NCBI GenBank assembly: GCA_035285325.1
Contig: JAYKJB010000016.1
Coordinates: 62,001-126,000, forward strand
Length of the DNA stretch: 64,000 bases
Source: Candidatus Sericytochromatia bacterium
GTDB taxonomy: Bacteria > Cyanobacteriota > Sericytochromatia > S15B-MN24 > JAQBPE01
Direction: 5' to 3'
The notes below the pieces were generated by a model that saw nothing but the letters and a program-made list of their open reading frames with translations, had not been told where the DNA came from and did not search any database. The translations under genes and the position numbers were made by a program. Shown here piece after piece: positions 9,063-16,563 of this stretch (position 1 is its first letter; each line of letters opens with the position of its first letter).

Positions 9063-10034
9063 ATGAGCAAGTACACCAACGAAATCATGCTGGGAGGTTT
9101 CATCCTCCTGTCCGTGGGCCTGCTGGCCGCGATGTCGGTGGCCGTGGGTGGCTTCAACCTGCAGTCCGGCGTGCATGTGACCGCCCGTTTCAGCAATGCG
9201 ACCGGTCTGGTCAAGGACGCTGCCGTGACCGTGGCTGGGGTGCAGGTGGGCCATGTCGAGCGACTGGCGGTGGACCACGACAAGGCGGTGGTGGCGCTTT
9301 TCCTGCGCAAGGATGCAGGCATCCGGGATGACGTTTGGGCGGCCATTCGGGCCAAGAGTTTGCTGGGCGAGAAGTACCTGGAACTGGTGCCCCAGAGTCG
9401 GGATGCCAAGCTGTTGCAAGATGGCGATACCATCGCACAAACGCGTTCGACGGTCGAAATTGACGAGTTGCTGGCCAATCTGGCGCCGCTGGTCAAGGAA
9501 GTCGACCCGAAGGATGTGGCGCGGGTTGTCAAGGGGCTGGCAGCCACCATCGACGGCGAGCAGGAGAGCCTGGCCAAGGTGCTCCGGAATGCCGGCACGG
9601 TCAGCGAACAGCTGGCCGATGCCTTGAAAACCAACCGGGCTCACCTCGACAAGACGGCGGCTCACCTGGCCAGCCTGACCGAACAAGGCGACGCTTTGCT
9701 CAAGCAGCATCGCCCCTCGATCGATCGCACGGTCGCCCAGGTGGACCGGATCACGGGCGTCTGGAGTGCGGAATCGCCGGCGCTGGCCGCCCGCGCCCAG
9801 CGCGTGGTGGGCCAGGTCGATCGCCTGACCCGAGCGGTGGAACCGCAGCAGGTCTCCCGGACGATGCAGAAGTTGCCCGTCTTGCTCGAAAAGGCAGACA
9901 AGGTCTCCGAAGGGGACGTCAAGGCCTTGGCCAAAGAGGTGCTGATGCGCAACGGCTTGCGGGTCTACCTGCACCCCTTCACCAATCCGGATGAACCCCA
10001 GCGTCCGCTGCCCGCCGCCACCCTGAAGCCCTGA
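9063..10034 (+). CDS. MlaD/MCE-domain lipid-binding protein
   Basis: A 323-aa periplasm-facing protein with one N-terminal membrane anchor (IMLGGFILLSVGLLAAMSVA) and an MCE domain at roughly residues 38-120 (NATGLVKDAAVTVAGVQVGH; LLGEKYLELVP). The C-terminal ~200 residues are predicted helical and rich in polar and acidic residues, like the extended helices that form tunnels in longer MCE proteins. The ATG at 9063 is preferred over the in-frame GTG at 9054, which would leave less space for a ribosome site. It lies 23 nt after MlaF and forms the substrate-binding part of that transporter. Confidence 0.88.
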   Translation: MSKYTNEIMLGGFILLSVGLLAAMSVAVGGFNLQSGVHVTARFSNATGLVKDAAVTVAGVQVGHVERLAVDHDKAVVALFLRKDAGIRDDVWAAIRAKSLLGEKYLELVPQSRDAKLLQDGDTIAQTRSTVEIDELLANLAPLVKEVDPKDVARVVKGLAATIDGEQESLAKVLRNAGTVSEQLADALKTNRAHLDKTAAHLASLTEQGDALLKQHRPSIDRTVAQVDRITGVWSAESPALAARAQRVVGQVDRLTRAVEPQQVSRTMQKLPVLLEKADKVSEGDVKALAKEVLMRNGLRVYLHPFTNPDEPQRPLPAATLKP

Positions 10035-10047
10035 AAGAACGCCTGCC

Positions 10048-10719
10048 GTGCCTGAAATCGTCGACTTTATCCTGCACATCGACAAGCATCTCGCCACCAT
10101 GATCGCTCAGTACGGGACGGCCACCCTGTACCTCCTGGCGGGCATCATTTTCTGCGAGACGGGCTTCGTCGTGACGCCCTTCCTGCCCGGTGACTCATTG
10201 CTGTTCGCTGCTGGGGCCTTTGCGGCTCAGGGGGCCTTCCCCGTGTGGCACCTGTGGGGAATGCTCTGGTTGGCGGCCGTGGCGGGCGACAACGTCAATT
10301 ACTGGGCCGGGCGGTTTGTGGGACCGAAGGTGTTTCACTACGAAGATTCGCGCTTTTTCCGCAAGGCCCACCTGGAGAAGACCCACGCCTATTTTGAAAA
10401 ATATGGTGGCAAGACGTTGGTCATCGGCCGTTTCATGCCGATCATTCGCACCTTCGCGCCCTTCGTCGCCGGCGTCGGGGCCATGACCTACCGCCGCTTT
10501 CTGGCCTACAGCGTGCTGGGCGGTTTCCTCTGGATGTCCTGTTTCATCGGAGCGGGCTTCTACTTTGGCAACCTGCCGATGGTGCAAAAAAACTTCAAGC
10601 TGGTGATTCTGGCGGTGATTCTGGTCTCCCTGATGCCCATGGTGGTCGAGGCGGTGCGTCACCGGCGCGAGGCGCGAGCCCTTGGCTTGCAGGCGGCTTC
10701 GGCCAACGAGGCCTCCTGA
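10048..10719 (+). CDS. DedA-family membrane protein
   Basis: A 223-aa inner-membrane protein. It has the DedA/SNARE-associated family pattern: FCETGFVVTPFLPGDSLLF, GDNVNYWAGRFVG, and GRFMPIIRTFAPFVAGVGAM with the conserved Arg residues of the re-entrant segment. DedA proteins contribute to membrane homeostasis, and some flip undecaprenyl phosphate or phospholipids. Its position 13 bp after the MCE gene suggests co-transcription with the lipid transporter. The start is GTG at 10048. Confidence 0.88.
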   Translation: MPEIVDFILHIDKHLATMIAQYGTATLYLLAGIIFCETGFVVTPFLPGDSLLFAAGAFAAQGAFPVWHLWGMLWLAAVAGDNVNYWAGRFVGPKVFHYEDSRFFRKAHLEKTHAYFEKYGGKTLVIGRFMPIIRTFAPFVAGVGAMTYRRFLAYSVLGGFLWMSCFIGAGFYFGNLPMVQKNFKLVILAVILVSLMPMVVEAVRHRREARALGLQAASANEAS

Positions 10720-10733
10720 CGCGGCGATGCCCC

Positions 10734-10762
10734 TTGCCCTGACGGCGGCTTGCGCCTAGAAT
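10734..10762 (+). promoter_or_regulatory. Predicted sigma70-type promoter for the CNT transporter pair
   Basis: TTGCCC at 10734-10739 and TAGAAT at 10757-10762 are separated by 17 bp, the optimal spacing, and lie 42 bp upstream of the first nucleoside transporter ATG. The DedA gene has already ended, so this probably separates two transcription units. Confidence 0.5.
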
Positions 10763-10804
10763 GACGCGTCGCCGCTCGGTCCTTGTTCGCGTGAAAGGCA
10801 GTTC

Positions 10805-12037
10805 ATGGAAAAGCTGACGGGTCTTCTTGGTATCGCCGTCATCCTCGGACTCGCCTACGCCCTGTCGACCGACCGGCGGGCGATTCGCTGGGCGCAGATC
10901 GGTTGGGGCCTCGCGCTGCAGGTGGCTCTGGCGGTGTTCATCCTGTGGACGCCGCTGGGACGTGCCTTCTTCGAAGCGCTCGGCGCTGGCGTGACTCGGC
11001 TGCTCGACTTCTCCAACCTCGGGGCAGCCTTCGTGTTCGGATCGCTGGTCACGAGGCCGGAGATGGGCTTCATCTTCGCCTTCAAGGTGTTGCCTGCGAT
11101 CGTGTTCGTGGGCAGCTTGATGGGCATCGCGTACTATCTCGGCATCATGCAGGCCGTGGTCAGCTTCATCGCCAAGATCATGGTCAAGACGATGAAAACC
11201 AGTGGCGCTGAGAGCCTGTCGGCCGCGGGCACGGTGTTCGTGGGCCAGAGTGAGGCACCTTTGCTGATTCGGCCCTATCTGGCGTCCATGACCCGCTCGG
11301 AGTTGAACGCCATCATGACGGGCGGAATGGCCACCATTGCGGGCTCCGTGATGGCGGCCTACATCGGCATGTTGGGTGCTGAATGGGCGCCCCATCTGCT
11401 GGCCGCGTCGATCATGGGCGCCCCGGCCGGCTTGGTGATGGCCAAGCTGCTCTGCCCCGAAACCGAACAACCTCAGACCGGTGGTGACGTGAAGCTGGAG
11501 GTGGCGGTGCAGGAAAGCTCCGTGATCGAGGCCGCGGCCAAAGGGGCCAGCGAGGGCATGCACCTCGCCTTCATCGTGGCCGCCATGCTGATCGGCTTCA
11601 TCTCCCTGCTGGCGCTGGTCAATGCGGGGTTCGGATATCTGGGAGGGCTCGTCGGCTACCCCAACCTCACCCTCGAATTGATGCTGGGTTATGCGTTCAT
11701 GCCGCTGGCGCTGGCGATGGGGACCCCTTGGGCGGACGCGCAGACGGTCGGGGGCCTGTTGGGGCAGAAAATTATCCTGAACGAGTTCGTGGCCTACGGG
11801 AATCTGGCTGAGATCCTGAAACCGGGCGGGGTGGAACTGTCCACCAAAGCCATCACGATTGCCACCTTCGCCCTGTGCGGCTTCGCCAACGTGTCCTCCA
11901 TCGCCATCAATATCGGCTGCATCGGCGGTCTGGTGCCGGAACGGCGCGGTGAACTCGCGCGGCTGGGCTTGCGGGCCATGACGGGTGGCGCGCTGGCGTC
12001 GTGTATGACGGCGACGATCGCCGGCATCCTGGTCTAG
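10805..12037 (+). CDS. CNT-family (NupC-like) nucleoside transporter, copy 1
   Basis: A 410-aa inner-membrane concentrative nucleoside transporter. N-terminal helices precede the conserved core: GTVFVGQSEAPLLIRPYL, the ESSVIEAAAKGASEGMHLA segment and GTPWADAQTVGGLLGQKI with NEFVAYG. These are hallmarks of the NupC/CNT family, which imports nucleosides with H+ or Na+. A second copy follows after 10 bp. The predicted promoter at 10734-10762 and an AAAGGCAG ribosome site precede the ATG. Confidence 0.9.
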   Translation: MEKLTGLLGIAVILGLAYALSTDRRAIRWAQIGWGLALQVALAVFILWTPLGRAFFEALGAGVTRLLDFSNLGAAFVFGSLVTRPEMGFIFAFKVLPAIVFVGSLMGIAYYLGIMQAVVSFIAKIMVKTMKTSGAESLSAAGTVFVGQSEAPLLIRPYLASMTRSELNAIMTGGMATIAGSVMAAYIGMLGAEWAPHLLAASIMGAPAGLVMAKLLCPETEQPQTGGDVKLEVAVQESSVIEAAAKGASEGMHLAFIVAAMLIGFISLLALVNAGFGYLGGLVGYPNLTLELMLGYAFMPLALAMGTPWADAQTVGGLLGQKIILNEFVAYGNLAEILKPGGVELSTKAITIATFALCGFANVSSIAINIGCIGGLVPERRGELARLGLRAMTGGALASCMTATIAGILV

Positions 12038-12047
12038 GAGGCCCCTG

Positions 12048-13289
12048 GTGCCGATTCAACTCGTGAGCGTCTGCGGGATCGGGTTGCTGGTGGCGATCGC
12101 CTGGCTGCTCTCCACTTCGCGTCGAGACATCGCCTGGAAGACCGTGGGCGTTGGCTTTGCGATTCAATTCGCGCTGGCGCTCTTCATCCTCAAATTTCCC
12201 TGGGGGCAGTGGCTGTTTCAGAAGGCCGGGGCCGGCGTGACGGCGTTGCTGGATTTCTCCAAGCAGGGCGCCGGCTTTGTGTTCGGCAAGCTGATGGACA
12301 CGTCTTCCTTTGGCTTCATTTTTGCCTTTCAGGTGCTGCCCACGATTGTCTTCATGGCTTCGGTCATTTCGGTGCTCTACTACCTGGGGGTGGTGCAGCG
12401 AATGGTGGCGGCGCTGGCCTGGGTGATGCGCAAGCTGATGGGCACGAGCGGCCCGGAAAGCCTCTCGGCCGCGGCCTGCGTCTTCGTCGGTCAGGTGGAA
12501 GGCCCCTTGCTGGTGCGTCCTTACATCGCTTCGATGTCGCGTTCCGAGTTGATGGCCCTCATGACCGGCGGGATGGCCACCATCGCAGGCGGCGTGATGG
12601 CGGCTTACATTGGCCTGCTGGGCGGCCAGTGGGCGCCGGCGTTGCTGGCCGCCTCCCTGATGGGCGCGCCCGGGGGCCTGGCGATGGCCAAGTTGATCGT
12701 TCCGGAAACGGAAAAAACGGCGGCGGCCGGGGGCGATTCGGTCGCCACCCTGCACGTCGTCAGTCAGGAAAGCTCGGTGATCGAGGCGGCGGCCAAGGGG
12801 GCGTCTGATGGGATGCATCTGGCCTTCACCGTCGCCGCCATGCTGCTCGCCTTCGTGTCGCTGGTGGCGATGCTCAACGGGGGCCTGGCTCTGCTGGGTG
12901 GTTTTGTCGGCCATCCGACGATGTCGCTGGAAAAGATTCTGGGTTGGGCCTTTTTTCCACTGGCCCTCGCCTTGGGAGCGCCGTGGGCGGATGCCTCGGC
13001 GGTGGCCCACATGATTGGCACGAAGCTGGTGCTGAATGAGTTCCTGAGCTATGCCGCATTGGCTGACACGGTCAAGAATCACACGATGTCCGACCGCGGC
13101 GTCATGATTGCCACCTTTGCCCTGTGTGGCTTCGCAAACCTCAGTTCAGTCGCTCAGAACGTCGGCGGCATCGGTTCCATGGCGCCGGAACGGCGTGGGG
13201 ACCTGGCGCGGCTGGGGCCCCGGGCCATGCTGGCCGGGGCACTGGCTTCCTGCATGTCGGCGGCGATGGCGGGTGTGTTGATTCCGTGA
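12048..13289 (+). CDS. CNT-family (NupC-like) nucleoside transporter, copy 2
   Basis: A 413-aa paralog of the preceding transporter, with the same core: CVFVGQVEGPLLVRPYIASM, ESSVIEAAAKGASDGMHLA and GAPWADASAVAHMIGTKLVL. The substrate-region residues differ (GQSEAP versus GQVEGP), so the two copies may prefer different nucleosides. GTG start at 12048, preceded by an AGGAGG ribosome site. The stop overlaps the next start by 1 bp, coupling it to the DprE1-like gene although the functions look unrelated. Confidence 0.88.
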   Translation: MPIQLVSVCGIGLLVAIAWLLSTSRRDIAWKTVGVGFAIQFALALFILKFPWGQWLFQKAGAGVTALLDFSKQGAGFVFGKLMDTSSFGFIFAFQVLPTIVFMASVISVLYYLGVVQRMVAALAWVMRKLMGTSGPESLSAAACVFVGQVEGPLLVRPYIASMSRSELMALMTGGMATIAGGVMAAYIGLLGGQWAPALLAASLMGAPGGLAMAKLIVPETEKTAAAGGDSVATLHVVSQESSVIEAAAKGASDGMHLAFTVAAMLLAFVSLVAMLNGGLALLGGFVGHPTMSLEKILGWAFFPLALALGAPWADASAVAHMIGTKLVLNEFLSYAALADTVKNHTMSDRGVMIATFALCGFANLSSVAQNVGGIGSMAPERRGDLARLGPRAMLAGALASCMSAAMAGVLIP

Positions 13290-14635
13290 TGGCCGCACCG
13301 ACCGTGGAACTCAGCGGCTGGGGACGCCGACCGAGAGCCCTCTGTTCCTTGTATCGCCCGGAGAAGCGTCAGCACCTGGTCAGCTTGCTTACCACCGGGG
13401 AGGGCACCCGGATCGCGCGAGGGCTGGGGCGTAGCTACGGCGATCAGGCGCTCAACCCGCAAGGCGTGATCAGCTTGGAACGCCTCGACCGCATGCTCAG
13501 TTTCGACGACGAATCCGGCGTGCTGGTGTGTGAGGCCGGCGTGTCGCTGGCTGACATCCTGTCCGTTTTCCTTCCCCGGGGCTGGTTTCCCGGCGTCACG
13601 CCTGGCACCAAGCACGTGACGGTGGGGGGGGCCATTGCCAATGACGTGCATGGCAAAAACCACCACGTGGACGGGAGTTTTGCGGCCTGGACCCTTGGCT
13701 TCACGCTCCTGACGCCAGCCGGCGAGGTGCTGGAATGTTCGCGTGAACTGAATCCCGAGGTTTTCTGGGCGACCCTGGGGGGCGCGGGCCTGACGGGGGT
13801 GGTGCTCCTGGCTGCCATTCGGCTGCGCCGGGTGACTTCCGCTTTCATGAAAGTCGATTACCGCCAGGTGGCCAACCTGGATGATCTGATGGGGACTTTG
13901 GAGGTTCATGACCCCCGACATACCTATTCCGTCGCCTGGGTGGATGCCCTGGCGCGCGGGCGCTCGCTCGGGCGTGGCGTCACCATGCACGGGGACCACC
14001 TCGAGGCGGAGTTTCTGCCCGCCCGCTGGGGGCCGCCTCTGGCGACGCGTCCGCGTGGGACGATCGCCGTTCCCTGCGACATGCCGGCTGGTCTCATGAA
14101 TCGCGCCACGGTGGGTGCGTTCAATGAGGTCTTCTGGCGGGTTCATCGGACTCGCTATGCCTGCGTGGTCCCGCTTGAACCTTATTTCTATCCCCTGGAC
14201 CGCTTGCACGCCTGGAATCGCCTGTACGGGGCTGGGGGCTTCGTGCAGTATCAGGTGGCCTTTCCCTTTGCCACCGCTCGGCGCGGGCTGGCGAGGGTCC
14301 TGGAACGCCTCTCCAGCGTGGGGGCGGCCTCCTTTCTGGCCGTCATCAAGCGCTTTGGCGATGCCACGCCGGGCCCCTTGTCGTTTCCCATGCCTGGCTA
14401 CACCCTGGCGCTGGACCTTCCGTTTCAACGGGAAACCCCAGGCCTGCTGGCGCAGTTGGATGCTGCGGTGCTGGAACACGGCGGCCGACTGTATCTGGCC
14501 AAGGACTCGCAAACCGATGCCCGCACCCTGCGGGCCATGTATCCGGACCTGGATGCCTTTCGTGACCTGCGTGAACGCCTCGACCCGGATCGGCGTCTCA
14601 GTTCGTTGCAGGCGGTTCGGTTGGGGTTGGTGTGA
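13289..14635 (+). CDS. FAD-linked oxidase of the DprE1 type (decaprenylphosphoryl-ribose 2'-oxidase-like)
   Basis: A 448-aa FAD-binding type 4 oxidase. The FAD domain includes RIARGLGRSYGDQALN and PGTKHVTVGGAIANDVHGKN with the conserved His residues; the substrate-binding half ends with IKRFGDATPGPLSFPMPGY. The close match to mycobacterial DprE1 and the immediate DprE2-like and UbiA-like neighbours support oxidation of a polyprenyl-phospho-ribose. The residue aligned by eye with mycobacterial DprE1 Cys387 is Ala374 (TLALDLP). The ATG overlaps the transporter stop by one base; a longer frame from 13124 is a shadow of that gene. The substrate lipid here is inferred. Confidence 0.82.
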   Translation: MAAPTVELSGWGRRPRALCSLYRPEKRQHLVSLLTTGEGTRIARGLGRSYGDQALNPQGVISLERLDRMLSFDDESGVLVCEAGVSLADILSVFLPRGWFPGVTPGTKHVTVGGAIANDVHGKNHHVDGSFAAWTLGFTLLTPAGEVLECSRELNPEVFWATLGGAGLTGVVLLAAIRLRRVTSAFMKVDYRQVANLDDLMGTLEVHDPRHTYSVAWVDALARGRSLGRGVTMHGDHLEAEFLPARWGPPLATRPRGTIAVPCDMPAGLMNRATVGAFNEVFWRVHRTRYACVVPLEPYFYPLDRLHAWNRLYGAGGFVQYQVAFPFATARRGLARVLERLSSVGAASFLAVIKRFGDATPGPLSFPMPGYTLALDLPFQRETPGLLAQLDAAVLEHGGRLYLAKDSQTDARTLRAMYPDLDAFRDLRERLDPDRRLSSLQAVRLGLV

Positions 14636-15378
14636 TGCAGGCGGCGACGCTGGACCCCGTCCTCATTCTGGGCGCGACCTCCGGGATGGCACGGGCCGTG
14701 GCGGGCTTGCTGGCGCGACGTGGACATCCACTCCGCTTGGCTGCGCGCGACGCGGTCGAGGTGAGGGCCTTGGCGGCGGACCTGGCCATCCGGCATCAGG
14801 TGGAGGTGCTTGCCTACGTTTATGATGCTGCCTCTCCGGAGGCTGAGGCCCAATTGCGCTTGGCCGCGGAGGGGACGCTGGCCGGGGTGCTGGTCGCCTT
14901 CGGGGTGCTGGATGACCAGCGCGAGGCCGAGCGGTCTCGCGAACGGGCGGCCCAGCTGCTACACGTCAACTTTACCGCCTGCGCGCTGGCGTGTGAGACG
15001 GTGGCGGAAGCCCTGCAGGCGCAAGGCCACGGCTGGCTTTGCGTGATTGGCTCGGTGGCGGGGGATCGTGGACGGCAGTCGAACTATCTCTATGGGGCAG
15101 CCAAGGGAGGCTTGGCGGTTTACACGCAAGGCTTGCGACATCGTCTCAAAGCGTTTGGTGTGGCGGTCATCACGATCAAGCCAGGATTTGTCGACACCGC
15201 CATGACCTGGGGCAAACCGGGTATGTTCCTGGTGGCCACCCCGGAACAAGCGGCTGAGGGCATTGTGCGCGCGATCGACGCCCGGCGTGCCGTGGCTTAC
15301 GTGCCTGGTTTTTGGCGCCTGGTGATGGCGCTGATTCGCGGAATCCCCGGCCCCCTCTTTGAAAGATCCAAGCTCTGA
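14635..15378 (+). CDS. Short-chain dehydrogenase of the DprE2 type
   Basis: A 247-aa SDR. The N-terminal dinucleotide fold has the ILGATSGMARAVAGLLARRG glycine motif; the active site is the Ser of VIGSVAGDRGR with YGAAKGG (Y-x3-K), and KPGFVDTAMTWG follows. In mycobacteria DprE2 reduces the keto intermediate made by DprE1 to give decaprenylphosphoryl-arabinose. ATG at 14635 overlaps the DprE1-like stop by 1 bp; an in-frame GTG one codon earlier is possible. Role inferred from fold and gene order. Confidence 0.8.
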   Translation: MQAATLDPVLILGATSGMARAVAGLLARRGHPLRLAARDAVEVRALAADLAIRHQVEVLAYVYDAASPEAEAQLRLAAEGTLAGVLVAFGVLDDQREAERSRERAAQLLHVNFTACALACETVAEALQAQGHGWLCVIGSVAGDRGRQSNYLYGAAKGGLAVYTQGLRHRLKAFGVAVITIKPGFVDTAMTWGKPGMFLVATPEQAAEGIVRAIDARRAVAYVPGFWRLVMALIRGIPGPLFERSKL

Positions 15379-15381
15379 ACC

Positions 15382-16335
15382 GTGTCTGACGCCGCGTCCT
15401 CGTCTGAATCGATGCCGTCTTCGGCCGGATCCGACGCTCACCCGCCCCTTCCGAGGGGGGAGCAGATGGCCCGGGTGCCGCAGGCCGTGGCTGGCTGGCA
15501 GGCTTTGCTGGCGCTGTTGCGTCCGCGCCAGTGGATCAAAAACGGCTTCGTGCTGGCCCCTTTGATCTTCACGGGCCTGTTCGTCCGTCCGGACGCGCTC
15601 GGGCAGGCTGGCCTGGCGGCCTTTCTGTTCTGTCTCGCCTCGTCGGCGGTGTATGTTTTCAATGATCGCGTGGACGTCGAACGCGATCGCCGGCATCCGC
15701 TCAAGCGTCTCAGCCGGCCCCTGGCGGCCGGTACCGTCTCTGTCAGGTCTGCCGACGGCCTGCTGGGGGTGCTGCTGCTGCCCGTGCTGCTGGCGTTGTG
15801 GCTGTGGCCTCAGGTCGGAGCCCTGATCGGGGCGTATCTTGGATTGAACGTCGCCTATTCGTTACGCCTGAAACACGTTCCGGTGGTGGACATCTTCTGT
15901 GTCGCGACGGGCTTCTTGCTGCGGGTCGCGGCCGGTGCAGCCGCCCTGTCGGTGCCGCTTTCCAACTGGATGCTGGTCACGACGCTCTGCCTGGCGTTGT
16001 ATCTCGCCGCTGTGAAGCGCCGCCAGGAACTGGCCCTGACCGATGGCGGGGCGCGTGGCGTGCTTGGCGCCTATACCGTCTCCCTGCTCGACCGTTATGC
16101 TCAGATGGCCGCGACAGCCGCCATTCTGTTCTATGCCCTCTTCACCAGCACGGTGCGACCTCAACTGGCCCTGACCGTCGTGCTGGTGTTGTTTGGCTTC
16201 TTTCGCTATAGCTATCTGGTGGAGGCTCGCCAGGCCGGCGAGAACCCCACCGAAGTGGTCTGGCAAGACGCTCCCTTGCTGCTGACCTTGGCGCTCTGGG
16301 TGGCGGGCTGCAGCTGGGTCATGTGGCTGGGTTGA
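15382..16335 (+). CDS. UbiA-family prenyltransferase, decaprenyl-phosphate phosphoribosyltransferase-like
   Basis: A 317-aa polytopic membrane enzyme with a ~45-residue Ser/Pro-rich N-terminal extension. LLRPRQWIKNGFVLAPL and the first Asp-rich motif NDRVDVERDRRHPLKRLSRP match the subgroup that transfers phosphoribose to polyprenyl phosphate, which in mycobacteria precedes DprE1/DprE2. A second polar motif is YSLRLKHVPVVDIF. GTG start at 15382, three bases after the SDR gene. The three genes together make a complete candidate route to a polyprenyl-phospho-pentose sugar donor. Confidence 0.82.
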   Translation: MSDAASSSESMPSSAGSDAHPPLPRGEQMARVPQAVAGWQALLALLRPRQWIKNGFVLAPLIFTGLFVRPDALGQAGLAAFLFCLASSAVYVFNDRVDVERDRRHPLKRLSRPLAAGTVSVRSADGLLGVLLLPVLLALWLWPQVGALIGAYLGLNVAYSLRLKHVPVVDIFCVATGFLLRVAAGAAALSVPLSNWMLVTTLCLALYLAAVKRRQELALTDGGARGVLGAYTVSLLDRYAQMAATAAILFYALFTSTVRPQLALTVVLVLFGFFRYSYLVEARQAGENPTEVVWQDAPLLLTLALWVAGCSWVMWLG

Positions 16336-16353
16336 CCCACACGACTGGAGCTA

Positions 16354-16476
16354 TCAGCTTGCAGCGGGAAAATCGGGCTGAGGGACCATCGGCTCCCGGC
16401 GGGTTTCCGACCGGTCTTTGGCGATGATTTCCTTGAGCCGGGCGATGGCGTCTTCTTTGGAAGGCGTGGTGGCCAT
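16354..16476 (-). CDS. Small hypothetical protein, 40 aa
   Basis: A short gene in the gap between the UbiA-like gene and lptA. The ATG at 16476 is preceded by AGGAGT with 7 nt spacing, a strong ribosome site, and the frame closes at TGA 16354-16356, 18 bp from the converging UbiA stop. The peptide begins MATTPSKEDAIARLKEII and ends MVPQPDFPAAS: a charged amphipathic helix followed by a Pro-rich tail, with no membrane segment. It lies downstream of lptA on the same strand and could share its transcript. No family recognised. Confidence 0.55.
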   Translation of the reverse strand: MATTPSKEDAIARLKEIIAKDRSETRREPMVPQPDFPAAS

Positions 16477-16563
16477 GACGACACTCCTTGGGCGTTGGCT
16501 CGGTGCGATGCCACGACGGGGCACGCCCTCATCCTATCGCCGGGCGCGGCGGCGTCGATGTGA

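Noticed and set aside
13154-14512. 452-aa minus-strand open frame opposite the DprE1-like gene
   Set aside because: Shadow of the FAD oxidase; composition (Arg/Gly/His/Gln-rich) is typical of antisense translation and no motif is visible.
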